Source of the DNA: JBBTUF01 sp038063855
GTDB lineage: Bacteria; Patescibacteriota; Minisyncoccia; Ryanbacterales; GWA2-47-10b
NCBI GenBank assembly: GCA_038063855.1
Contig: JBBTUF010000010.1
Location: 1 to 21,147 of the forward strand
DNA length: 21,147 nt
Direction: 5' to 3'
The translations under genes were made by a program, and so were the position numbers. The notes under the pieces are model-generated. The model saw only the letters and a list, made by a program, of their open reading frames with translations, searched no databases and was not told where the DNA came from. Below, one piece after another: positions 13,993 to 21,147 of the stretch; within the stretch, counting starts at the first letter, position 1, and every line of letters starts with the position of its first letter.

Positions 13993-14838
13993 ATGATGTT
14001 GGCGTTTCTTTTTTTCTTCGGGCTTGCAATTGGGAGTTTTCTCAATGTGCTGGTGTTGCGGTTTAATACTGGCGAGAATTTACGCGGGCGGTCACGCTGT
14101 TTTTCATGTCTAAAAAAATTAAGCTGGGTTGATCTTGTGCCCCTCGCAAGTTACATGGTGGTGCGCGGGCGATGCCGATATTGCGGTAGTAAGATTTCTG
14201 CTCAATATCCAATTGTAGAGCTCGCAACGGCAATAGTATTTACAATTACGGGCTGGGTAATGCTGGGTACGGAGTTTAAAATTGTTTCAACACCATTTGT
14301 GCTTGAGTTTTTGGCGATCCTTGCATTTTTTTCTATCCTTATTGCAATCTCCGTATACGATATTCGCCACAAGATTATACCCGACCAATTAAGCCTCGCA
14401 CTTTTTGTGGTAGCGGTTTTGTTTGAAGGAATCGATGCGTATCAAAGGGTGTATGAGGGTGCAGAGCCGGTATTCTCGCGCATTTTGTCAATGACTACTA
14501 GTTCGACGGTTCTCTACGATATCATTGGTGCGGTTTGCGCGTTTTTATTTTTTGCGAGCATTTGGTTTTTATCGCGTGGCATGTGGATGGGTTTTGGCGA
14601 TGCAAAGCTCGCACTTTCTCTCGGCTTGTTTCTTGGTTACCCTGGCGTGATCTTTGGTATTGTGCTTGCGTTTTGGCTTGGTTCAATTTTTGGTATTGCG
14701 ATGCTCGCGCTTGGCTCCTATACCGGCAAGACCGAAGTGCCGTTTGCACCGTTTCTGGCGCTTGGTACCTTTGTTGCGTTTGTTTTAATCGTAGGCAATT
14801 TCGTACCTTGGTATTATAATCATGTCACTGTCATATGA
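13993..14838 (+). CDS. pilD: Prepilin peptidase / N-methyltransferase PilD
   Basis: A 281-residue aspartic membrane protease (A24) that cuts prepilin leaders and methylates the new N-terminus. The N-terminal GLAIGSFLNVLVLR segment is the family hallmark. Zinc-binding Cys pairs C36/C39 (CFSC) and C61/C64 (CRYC) frame the methyltransferase region. The catalytic Asp residues are D123 (SVYDIRHKIIPD) and D203 (GFGDAK). About eight membrane segments. ATG at 13993 aligns with the start of the three upstream 5' copies; ATG 13996 is possible. It ends in an ATGA overlap with the first minor pilin, so protease and substrates are made together. All key residues are present. Confidence 0.95.
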   Translation: MMLAFLFFFGLAIGSFLNVLVLRFNTGENLRGRSRCFSCLKKLSWVDLVPLASYMVVRGRCRYCGSKISAQYPIVELATAIVFTITGWVMLGTEFKIVSTPFVLEFLAILAFFSILIAISVYDIRHKIIPDQLSLALFVVAVLFEGIDAYQRVYEGAEPVFSRILSMTTSSTVLYDIIGAVCAFLFFASIWFLSRGMWMGFGDAKLALSLGLFLGYPGVIFGIVLAFWLGSIFGIAMLALGSYTGKTEVPFAPFLALGTFVAFVLIVGNFVPWYYNHVTVI

Positions 14839-15407
14839 GGCGGGAAGAAGGTTTTACACTTGTTGAGTTAGTTGTCAGTATTTCGGTTATTATATTTATA
14901 TCAGTGACTATTTTTGCAAATTTTCCTAAATTTAGACAAGTTATAGCCGTCGATAATGCTACGCGTGAACTTGCGCTTGCATTACGCGAGGCCCAATCGC
15001 GCGCTGTAGCAATAAGTATTGTTAATGGTACGCCAAATAATAATTACGGGATTTATATGTCTACTACAGCTGCTGAAAAAAAATCTTTTGTGCTTTTTAC
15101 TGATTCAACTTCAGATAATAGGTATATTCCCGGGGCTTCTTGTATTGGCGAATGTCTGATTAAATATAATCTTCAGGGGGGCGTGTATATTCAATCATTT
15201 GCAGCCCCAGTTGTTACTGGTTGTACCATAACAAATAAAATGGTTGTCATGTATCGGCGTCCTGATCCTAGAACAGATGTGTTGGATAATATTGGGGGTG
15301 TTTGTAATGAATACGGACCGTTTACTATAAATATATGGTCGCAAGATAACGTTGAAAAGCGTAAAATAATCGTATGGCGCACAGGGCAAATTTCTATAAC
15401 TCAATAA
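14835..15407 (+). CDS. GspH/FimT-like minor pseudopilin
   Basis: A 190-residue prepilin: leader MRREEG, then FTLVELVVSISVIIFISVTIF with Glu+5. The following helix region DNATRELALALREAQSRAVA is the usual GspH/FimT pattern. The globular part has Cys pairs (SCIGEC, VTGC...VCNEYG) and ends in WRTGQISITQ. The ATG overlaps the pilD stop by 4 nt. First of four minor pilins in tight order, corresponding to the H-I-J-K set that primes pilus assembly in other systems. Its 3' end overlaps the next gene by 34 nt. Confidence 0.88.
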   Translation: MRREEGFTLVELVVSISVIIFISVTIFANFPKFRQVIAVDNATRELALALREAQSRAVAISIVNGTPNNNYGIYMSTTAAEKKSFVLFTDSTSDNRYIPGASCIGECLIKYNLQGGVYIQSFAAPVVTGCTITNKMVVMYRRPDPRTDVLDNIGGVCNEYGPFTINIWSQDNVEKRKIIVWRTGQISITQ

Positions 15408-16009
15408 ATCGCTCTCGGAGTTTTACTCTACTTGAGTCGATTGTTGCTATTTATGTTTTTTTGACTGGTGTTGTGGGGGCAATGACGCTTGCAAACCAGA
15501 GTTTGTCTGCGGCATCCGTTTTTAAAGATGAGCTTGTTGCGGCTAATATCGCGCAGGAGGGGGTTGAGTTGCTCCGTAATATGCGCGATACGGATTTCTT
15601 AATGATGCAGAGCAGTGGACCATGTTTTCCACCTAGTTGTGATGCAAATCAAGCGTTTAACCCCCCCGCAGCTTGTCAAGACCTGAATATAGGGTGTCGG
15701 TTTACGAATCTACTAGCTCTGACTTTAAGATCGGCGACTGGTTTAACCCCGTGCTTAAATACGGTTGCTTCGGGTCGTGAGTGTAATTTTTTAAAAAAAG
15801 ACTCGGACGGTTTTTACCAGTATGATACCGGAATTGTTACTAAATTTGATACGCGCCTTTTTATAACTCCCAGTAATATTGCAAATAGAACAACAATTCC
15901 CGTATATCCCGTGCATGACTGGGTGGTGCGTTCAGTTGTTTCTTGGAATCGAAGATTTGGTACTATGTCGTATACAGTCAATTCGCAGCTTACTCCTTGG
16001 TTAGAATAG
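15374..16009 (+). CDS. PilV/GspI-like minor pseudopilin, Ser at -1
   Basis: A 211-residue prepilin with the helix FTLLESIVAIYVFLTGVVGAM, followed by NQSLSAASVFKDELVAANIAQEGVELLRN, typical of PilV/GspI (LA-nlAqEGiE). The residue before the cut site is Ser (RSRS/FTLLES) rather than Gly, so leader removal may be inefficient. Glu+5 is present. The start lies 34 nt inside the preceding gene, the only ATG giving a full leader. It ends in the WNRRFGTMSYTVNSQLTPWLE strand. It probably forms the tip complex with its neighbours. Confidence 0.82.
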   Translation: MAHRANFYNSINRSRSFTLLESIVAIYVFLTGVVGAMTLANQSLSAASVFKDELVAANIAQEGVELLRNMRDTDFLMMQSSGPCFPPSCDANQAFNPPAACQDLNIGCRFTNLLALTLRSATGLTPCLNTVASGRECNFLKKDSDGFYQYDTGIVTKFDTRLFITPSNIANRTTIPVYPVHDWVVRSVVSWNRRFGTMSYTVNSQLTPWLE

Positions 16010-16010
16010 T

Positions 16011-16667
16011 ATGCGGGCATTAAATAAAGCAGTATATAAAAAAATGCACTATCAGGGTTTCAGTCTGCTCGAGCTTATTGTGGCGGTAGGCCTTTTCGCG
16101 GTTGTTGCTACGATTGCTATTGGTGCATTGCTTGCAATTTCCAAAGCAGGAAAAAAAGCGTTTTATATACAAACTAATCAAGACAATGTTCGCTTTACTC
16201 TTGAAACTATCGCGAGGGAAGCTCGCACAGGATTTTGTTATCAGGATACATCTACAAATCCAGGCGAAGTATGTCCAGCATTTGCAACGGTAAATTATTG
16301 TAAAGGTCAATACGCAGGACCGCTAGAAGGGTGTTTTCAGTTTAGAAATTCGAGAGGTCAAGACATTGTATACATTATTAGTACTTCGGCACCCTTATGT
16401 GGTGGCTCATCTCCTATTTCGTGTATTCTAAAGTCAACAAGCGCTGGGGCGGCCGGTTCGTTTTTTCCTGTGACCGCAAAGGAAGTGCAGATTGTGAATT
16501 TGAAATTCCGTGTATTTGGTGAAGTCTCGGTCGGTGAATACATACAGCCACGAGTTATGATTGTTATACGAGCTCAAACCCCAGGCATCAACAGTTTGAG
16601 CACTGTTTTGGATGTCGAAACATCTGTTTCGCAACTTCAACTGGATAGATTGCTTTTTGCTTTATGA
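16011..16667 (+). CDS. PilW/GspJ-like minor pseudopilin
   Basis: A 218-residue prepilin: leader ...KKMHYQG, then FSLLELIVAVGLFAVVATIAIG with Gly-1 and Glu+5. NVRFTLETIAREARTG is the typical PilW/GspJ 'aR-a-emi-rEiR' segment. Six or more Cys residues in the head (FCYQ, VCPAF, YCKGQ, GCFQF, LCGGS, SCILK) suggest several disulfides. Starts 1 nt after the preceding stop; an internal ATG at 16044 would give a shorter leader. It overlaps the next gene by 4 nt (ATGA). Confidence 0.85.
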   Translation: MRALNKAVYKKMHYQGFSLLELIVAVGLFAVVATIAIGALLAISKAGKKAFYIQTNQDNVRFTLETIAREARTGFCYQDTSTNPGEVCPAFATVNYCKGQYAGPLEGCFQFRNSRGQDIVYIISTSAPLCGGSSPISCILKSTSAGAAGSFFPVTAKEVQIVNLKFRVFGEVSVGEYIQPRVMIVIRAQTPGINSLSTVLDVETSVSQLQLDRLLFAL

Positions 16668-17323
16668 GATACAAAATTTCACAACGTGGGATAACCCTTC
16701 TTCTCGCGATTTTGATTACGACATCAGCAATGGCGGTGTCGCTTGGCATTTTCCATATTATTTTTACCCAATTGCAAATCAATAAAGCGGCGCGCCAGTC
16801 ATACAAGGCGTTTTATTCAGCTGATGCCGCAAAAGAATGCGTTATGTACTATTTGAAAAAAGGCAGCACGGCAAGAGCTGTGGGTTTTTGGGATGCGATG
16901 CAACCGTGCGTTGGAGACTCGAATTGTGAAATTAATTGTGGTGGGGTTGCCATTAAAATCGGCATTGACCCTGGAACGTCTATTGATCCTCCTTTTTCTG
17001 ACCCTCCTGCGGCACTTGGGAGCATACAATGCAATGCCATGCATTCTTCTCTAGGTTTGACATTTGACCCTGTTGCATGTCGTAGGTTTTCTTTTAATAT
17101 TAACACGGGAGGCGTTACTCCATTGTGCGCCAGCCCTGTTGTGATTGAGACTTATTTATACGATGATAATGCAGATTCATCTGGTAATTCTGGAACGCCG
17201 GATTTGGGTGATAGTGAAATTTCAGTTGTAACTGCTCGTGGGGATGATTCGTGCGTTAATCCGACTGTTACGCGTTCGATCGAAATCTGCGATTCTGCTG
17301 ATGTGTCGTATTGCCCTCAATGA
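16664..17323 (+). CDS. PilX/GspK-like minor pseudopilin
   Basis: A 219-residue protein with a leader MRYKISQRG and cut before ITLLLAILITTSAMAVSLGIF. Residue +1 is Ile and Glu+5 is absent (Leu), as in GspK, the tip pseudopilin that lacks Glu+5. SYKAFYSADAAKECVMYYL matches the PilX 'A-fyaADagaE-al' helix. Cys-rich head (CVGDSNCEINC, CASP, CVNP, CDSADVSYC). The start overlaps the PilW-like stop; its own stop overlaps ligA by 4 nt. Its position as last of an H-I-J-K order supports the assignment. Confidence 0.8.
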   Translation: MRYKISQRGITLLLAILITTSAMAVSLGIFHIIFTQLQINKAARQSYKAFYSADAAKECVMYYLKKGSTARAVGFWDAMQPCVGDSNCEINCGGVAIKIGIDPGTSIDPPFSDPPAALGSIQCNAMHSSLGLTFDPVACRRFSFNINTGGVTPLCASPVVIETYLYDDNADSSGNSGTPDLGDSEISVVTARGDDSCVNPTVTRSIEICDSADVSYCPQ

Positions 17324-19389
17324 TTCCTAAAAATATTCGAGACCGCGTAGCGCGTCTTCGCGATCTTATTAATAAATATCGCTACCAGTATCATGTTGAA
17401 AATAAGCTCGAAATTTCCGAAGTGGCACTCGATGCGCTCAAATATGAACTAAAAAAACTCGAAGACCAATATCCAGCGCTCATCACGCCTGATTCACCAA
17501 CCCAACGAGTAGAGGGTAAGGCGCTCGCACGATTCAAAAAAGTAACCCACGAGCCACGGATGCTCTCGCTCGAAGATGCATTTTCAGAAAATGACATGCG
17601 AGACTGGGAGGTGCGTTTAAAAAAACTTTTGCCGGCTCGCCTTGCTTTGAGGCAGGCAGGACGTCATGAATATTTTGCCGAGTTGAAGCTCGATGGTCTT
17701 GCGATTTCTCTTGAATATCAAGGCGGCATTTTAGTCCGCGCCTCTACGCGTGGCGATGGATATGTTGGTGAAGATATTACGGCAAATATTAAAACCATTG
17801 AATCAATTCCGCTGAAGCTTGAGTTGCATGGTACCGAAGTGTCTGCATTGGCACGCAAAGTTTTAGCGCAATCACGAGTTGAAGTGCGAGGCGAGGCGCT
17901 TATTTCAAAAGCTGGGCTTAAGGCCATTAATCATGAACAACAAAAAAAGGGTGAAAAAATATATGCAAATGCGCGCAATCTTGCGGCAGGCTCGTTGCGG
18001 CAACTCGACCCAAGCATTGTGTCAGCACGCAAGCCCGAATTTTTGGCGTATGACTTGATAGTGGAAGCGGGCTCGCCTCGATTCGGCGAAGCGGGGCAAG
18101 AGTGCCACAGCGAAGAACATGAGATACTAAAAAGCCTTGGTTTTAAAACAGATCCGTATGCGTCTGTTTGTAAAACTCTCAATGATGTTTTTCATTTTCA
18201 TAAAAAAATTGAAAGTGTGCGTGAAAAATTTTTATATGAAATCGATGGCGTTGTTGTCGCGATAAACAACAACGCGGTATTTAAACAACTCGGCGTGATT
18301 GGCAAAGCTCCGCGCGGCGCCATTGCGTACAAATTTGCCCCACTTGAGGCCGTTACAAAAGTAGAAAATATTGTTATTCAGGTTGGCCGTACGGGCGTGC
18401 TCACGCCTGTGGCGTATCTTGAGCCAGTTCGCGTGGGTGGTGTCACAATTAGCCGTGCGACACTTCACAATGAAGATGAAATTAAACGTCTTGGCATACG
18501 CATCGGCGATAGTGTTGTGGTGGGGCGCGCAGGTGATGTAATCCCTGATGTAAAAAAAGTTTTGGTTGATTTGCGAACGGGCCATGAGCGAGCATTTCAT
18601 ATGCCGTTAAAATGTCCGGTATGCGAGGAGCGTGTGGTGCGCGATGGCAAAGGTATTATTGCACGCTGTGTAAACAAAAAATGCCCACGCCTTAAACAAG
18701 AGGTAGTCTATCACTTTGTGAGCAAGCACGCATTTGATATTGATGGCCTTGGACCACAGACAATCGATGTGTTGCTCGATCAGGGACTTATTCAAGACGC
18801 CGCAGACATATTTGAATTGAAAGAGGGCGATATTGCGGTACTTGAGCGATTTGGAGAGAAGTCAGCAAAAAATATTATTGAAGCAATTAGTAAATCAAAA
18901 AAAATATCGCTCCCGCGGTTTATTGTAGCGCTCTCGATTTTACATGTGGGTGAAGAGACTGCTCGAGACCTAGCAAGTTATTTTGGCTCTCTCGAACATA
19001 TTATGAAAGCAACTCAAGACCAAATTCTCGAGGTGCGCAATATCGGCGACATAGTTGCATCAAGTGTTTATAATTATTTTCATGATGCGCATGCGATTAA
19101 ATACATAAGTAAACTACAATGGGTTGGTGTTATAGTCTCTCACGAAAAAAAGAAAAAACCGGGGAAGTTTACAGGGTTATCGTTTGTATTTACGGGGGAA
19201 CTTGAGACAATGAGTCGTGATGATGCAAAAGCACGAGTTCGGGATATGGGTGGTGTGACATCAGAATCTGTTTCAAAAAATATAAGTTATGTGGTGGTAG
19301 GAGCTTCTCCCGGATCAAAATATGTGCGTGCCGAGCGTCTCGGTGTGCGTATTTTGAGCGAGAAAGAATTTTTGAACTTACTGCAATAG
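17320..19389 (+). CDS. ligA: NAD-dependent DNA ligase LigA
   Basis: A 689-residue ligase that seals nicks in replication and repair. Domains in order: Ia (about 1-70), adenylation with active-site Lys in ELKLDGLA (K123) and later ASTRGDGYVGEDIT and VRGEALIS, OB fold (QVGRTGVLTPVAYLEPV), Cys4 zinc finger (CPVC...CVNKKC), helix-hairpin-helix repeats and a C-terminal BRCT domain. I start at the ATG 17320, which overlaps the PilX-like stop as ATGA; TTG 17311 is in frame but less likely. Two small GC-rich stretches (about 17632-17665 and 18069-18100) look like extra loops. Coupling to a minor pilin operon is unusual for ligA. Confidence 0.96.
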   Translation: MIPKNIRDRVARLRDLINKYRYQYHVENKLEISEVALDALKYELKKLEDQYPALITPDSPTQRVEGKALARFKKVTHEPRMLSLEDAFSENDMRDWEVRLKKLLPARLALRQAGRHEYFAELKLDGLAISLEYQGGILVRASTRGDGYVGEDITANIKTIESIPLKLELHGTEVSALARKVLAQSRVEVRGEALISKAGLKAINHEQQKKGEKIYANARNLAAGSLRQLDPSIVSARKPEFLAYDLIVEAGSPRFGEAGQECHSEEHEILKSLGFKTDPYASVCKTLNDVFHFHKKIESVREKFLYEIDGVVVAINNNAVFKQLGVIGKAPRGAIAYKFAPLEAVTKVENIVIQVGRTGVLTPVAYLEPVRVGGVTISRATLHNEDEIKRLGIRIGDSVVVGRAGDVIPDVKKVLVDLRTGHERAFHMPLKCPVCEERVVRDGKGIIARCVNKKCPRLKQEVVYHFVSKHAFDIDGLGPQTIDVLLDQGLIQDAADIFELKEGDIAVLERFGEKSAKNIIEAISKSKKISLPRFIVALSILHVGEETARDLASYFGSLEHIMKATQDQILEVRNIGDIVASSVYNYFHDAHAIKYISKLQWVGVIVSHEKKKKPGKFTGLSFVFTGELETMSRDDAKARVRDMGGVTSESVSKNISYVVVGASPGSKYVRAERLGVRILSEKEFLNLLQ

Positions 19390-19396
19390 TCGTCTC

Positions 19397-19439
19397 TACC
19401 CCGATTCTGATTGATTCATAATGAACGTCGGGGTATAGT
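19397..19439 (+). promoter_or_regulatory. Promoter of gatC with overlapping inverted repeat
   Basis: -35 TTGATT (19411-19416), 17-nt spacer, -10 TATAGT (19434-19439), ATG at 19447 after 7 nt: leaderless. A perfect 8-bp inverted repeat TACCCCGA (19397-19404) / TCGGGGTA (19428-19435) spans the promoter and overlaps the first bases of the -10, so it may be an operator or an attenuating hairpin after ligA. Confidence 0.6.
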
Positions 19440-19446
19440 AGTTTCT

Positions 19447-19743
19447 ATGGATAAGGCAGATATAGAAAAGCTTTTTCGCCTCGCGCGTATTGAAGTAACG
19501 AGCCAAGAGCTCGAGCGATTTCCAAGTGAAATTGATTCAATTTTGGCATATGTCGCAGAGCTTTCTCGCGCTGATGTTGCGCATGTATCGCCAATGCTTT
19601 CGATGGCGCCTGCGGCAAACATGAATCGTATCGATGAAAGTAAAGATGTAAACGAAGAAATCCAAGAAGCTATTATAAGTCAACTGCCAGATACAAAAGA
19701 TGGTTACTTAAAGACAAGAAAAGTATTTGGAGAAAATGTATGA
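19447..19743 (+). CDS. gatC: Asp-tRNA(Asn)/Glu-tRNA(Gln) amidotransferase subunit C
   Basis: A 98-residue subunit that links GatA and GatB in the amidotransferase, which makes Gln-tRNA or Asn-tRNA. Conserved elements: IEKLFRLARIEVTSQELERF, then DSILAYVAELSRADV, and a C-terminal tail to GatA (KDGYLKTRKVFGEN, the family's 'YFkVPkVie' position). I start at the ATG 19447; TTG 19411 is in frame but is the -35 element. It overlaps gatA by 4 nt. Typical length is 95-100. Confidence 0.92.
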   Translation: MDKADIEKLFRLARIEVTSQELERFPSEIDSILAYVAELSRADVAHVSPMLSMAPAANMNRIDESKDVNEEIQEAIISQLPDTKDGYLKTRKVFGENV

Positions 19744-21147
19744 TGCACGAAGGAATTGAAAAGACTCATGCAAAGCTTTTAAAAAAAGAAATTTCTGCAC
19801 ACGAATTAGCAAGTTCGTATTTAAAAATAATTGCTGAAAAAGATCCAGAGATCCACGCGTTTTTAGATGTGTACCGCGAACGCGCGATTTTGGAAGCCGA
19901 TCGGATTGATAAACAAATTGCGGGTGGAGAAGAGCTCGGTATGTTGGCAGGGATTCCGATTGCTATAAAAGACAACATTATGATAAAGGGTAGACGGACT
20001 ACAGCCGCATCAAAAATTCTAGATAATTATAGAGCCTCGTATGATGCGTATGTAATTTCTAAACTTAAAAACGCAGGGGCTGTTTTTTTGGGCAAAACGA
20101 ATCTCGACGAATTTGCTATGGGCGGTTCTACAGAAAATTCTGCCTACGGACCTACAAAAAATCCTCACGATACGGCACGTGTTGCGGGAGGGTCATCGGG
20201 TGGTTCGGCCGCGGCGGTTGCCTCGGGCATGGCTCCCGTTGCGCTTGGTTCAGACACAGGAGGCTCTATACGACAACCCGCTGCGTTTTGTGGGGTTGTA
20301 GGGTTCAAGCCAAGTTATGGGCGTGTATCTCGCTCAGGTCTTATTGCGATGGCATCAAGCCTTGATCAGATTGGTACGTTTGCACATTTAGTCGCAGACG
20401 CCGAAATTGTTTTTCGCGCGATCGAGGGGAGTGATGGACTTGACTCAACAACAATCGATATTCAAGAAAAAAACGAAAATAAAAAAGAAATTGTTGTTGG
20501 CATACCGCGAGAATTTTTTTCAGCGGGGCTTGATAAGAATGTTGAGCAGGTGATTCGTGATTCGTTTAAAAAAGTTGAAGGCGCGTCCGCCAGCTCCGAC
20601 GGTGCCGTCGGAGCAAGCCCGCGGATTCGATTTGAAAATATATCGTTGCCGAATTCGTCATATGCTCTCGCGTGCTATTACGTGATAATGCCTGCCGAAG
20701 TTTCAAGTAATCTCGCGCGGTTTGATGGTATGCGATACGGCGCGCACGCTGATGCCGATTCACTGTTTGATGTATATACACGTACTCGTTCGGCTGGCTT
20801 TGGCACAGAAGTAAAGCGTCGCATTGCGATCGGTACGTATGTATTATCACATGGGTATTACGACGCATATTATTTGCAGGCGCAAAAAGTACGCACACTC
20901 ATTGAACACGACTTTGAACGGGCGTTTGCAAGTGTTGATGTGATTGCTACACCAACAACTCCGAGTACTGCATTTCGATTTGGTGAAAAAACAGCTGACC
21001 CTATGTCAATGTATCTCGAGGATATTTATACGGTTCCAGTAAATCTTGCAGGACTCCCCGCGCTTTCGTTGCCAGTGGGGAAGGTAAACGGCTTGCCGGT
21101 AGGCTTACAGCTTATTGGAAAACGATTTGGTGATTACGCGTTGCTTG
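19740..21147 (+). CDS. gatA: Amidotransferase subunit A GatA (3' truncated)
   Basis: Glutaminase subunit of the GatCAB enzyme; 469 codons are visible and roughly 15-25 residues are missing at the 3' end. Amidase signature: Lys77 (AIKDNI), cis-Ser152 (GGSSGGSAAAV) and Ser176 (SDTGGSIRQP), with FKPSYGRVSRSGL after. Two consecutive ATGs start the gene, overlapping the gatC stop. Residues from about 281 (ASASSDGAVGASPR) are an extra GC-rich, Ser/Ala/Gly-rich stretch encoded by a near-perfect palindrome; the family normally has a short turn before the SLP strand here. All catalytic residues are intact, so the insert is probably tolerated in a surface loop. Confidence 0.95.
   Translation, partial: MMHEGIEKTHAKLLKKEISAHELASSYLKIIAEKDPEIHAFLDVYRERAILEADRIDKQIAGGEELGMLAGIPIAIKDNIMIKGRRTTAASKILDNYRASYDAYVISKLKNAGAVFLGKTNLDEFAMGGSTENSAYGPTKNPHDTARVAGGSSGGSAAAVASGMAPVALGSDTGGSIRQPAAFCGVVGFKPSYGRVSRSGLIAMASSLDQIGTFAHLVADAEIVFRAIEGSDGLDSTTIDIQEKNENKKEIVVGIPREFFSAGLDKNVEQVIRDSFKKVEGASASSDGAVGASPRIRFENISLPNSSYALACYYVIMPAEVSSNLARFDGMRYGAHADADSLFDVYTRTRSAGFGTEVKRRIAIGTYVLSHGYYDAYYLQAQKVRTLIEHDFERAFASVDVIATPTTPSTAFRFGEKTADPMSMYLEDIYTVPVNLAGLPALSLPVGKVNGLPVGLQLIGKRFGDYALL
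20586..20625 (+). repeat. GC-rich palindromic insert in gatA
   Basis: TCCGC (20586-20590) pairs with GCGGA (20621-20625) outside an inner 9-bp stem GCTCCGACG (20593-20601) / CGTCGGAGC (20606-20614) with a GTGC loop. It is in frame and markedly GC-rich relative to its surroundings. It resembles in kind the small in-frame palindromic elements known from Rickettsia, but whether it is repeated in this genome cannot be seen here. Confidence 0.6.

Noticed and set aside
17311..17319. TTG start for ligA
   Set aside because: The ATG at 17320 overlaps the preceding stop as ATGA, a pattern used repeatedly in this operon, and gives the expected N-terminus.
14835..17323. TGA recoding (code 25)
   Set aside because: TGA ends pilD, the PilW-like gene, the PilX-like gene and gatC at tight ATGA overlaps, with no in-frame TGA in clear genes.
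19411..19446. TTG start for gatC
   Set aside because: The bases form the -35 element of the promoter, and the ATG at 19447 gives the normal GatC length.
1..21147. tRNA, rRNA or CRISPR elements
   Set aside because: None was recognised on either strand by reading; a covariance-model search would be needed for small RNAs.

Overview
The window looks like a chromosomal segment from a Candidate Phyla Radiation / Patescibacteria (Parcubacteria-like) bacterium. The evidence is a compact type IV pilus locus without outer-membrane genes, many small toxin-antitoxin (TA) pairs, many genes with little or no Shine-Dalgarno sequence, and several first-in-operon genes whose start codon lies at the predicted transcription start. 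The code is standard with respect to TGA, which is a true stop at several ATGA overlaps, so code-25 lineages (Gracilibacteria, Absconditabacteria) are unlikely. The lineage call is inference; there is no rRNA here.

Layout. 2-2094: the end of pilT, then pilC. 2096-3285: small accessory genes. These are a short coiled-coil fragment, an orphan protein carrying a Fic-inhibitory (S/T)xxxE(G/N) motif, and a putative toxin/antitoxin pair (PBECR-like nuclease plus DUF2283-like partner). 3286-4189: promoter, 5' hairpin, major-pilin-like gene and a strong UUCG terminator. 4251-10921: a glycan island with a TMTC-like GT-C enzyme with TPRs, a second GT-C enzyme on the minus strand, a GT9 transferase, a zinc-ribbon methyltransferase and a GT2 transferase. 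10979-11524: a second pilin. 11550-13949: an array of TA modules. 13993-17323: pilD and four minor pseudopilins, tightly overlapped. 17320-21147: ligA, gatC and the start of gatA.

The most unusual feature is the array between the second pilin and pilD. Three decayed copies of the 5' end of pilD (starts at 11550, 12349 and 13020) separate three cassettes: AbrB-PIN, HicB-HicA, and coiled-coil protein plus HicB-HicA. The intact pilD (13993) closes the array. The remnants retain less pilD homology the farther they lie from pilD (about 17, 18 and 22 codons). This fits repeated insertion of TA cassettes at the pilD start, each time restoring a working 5' end. Two cassettes with unrelated TA families also share a homologous regulatory stretch (hairpin, -35, -10, ATG) with identical 67-nt spacing. 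The last hicA carries a one-base frameshift in a T7 run.

Functionally, PilT, PilC, PilD, two pilins and a GspH/I/J/K-like minor pilin set would build a retractile pilus in a single-membrane cell. The enzymes between the two pilins may glycosylate pilin or make a surface glycan. LigA and GatCA are housekeeping genes coupled to the 3' end of the pilus operon. PilM/N/O and PilB are not in the window.
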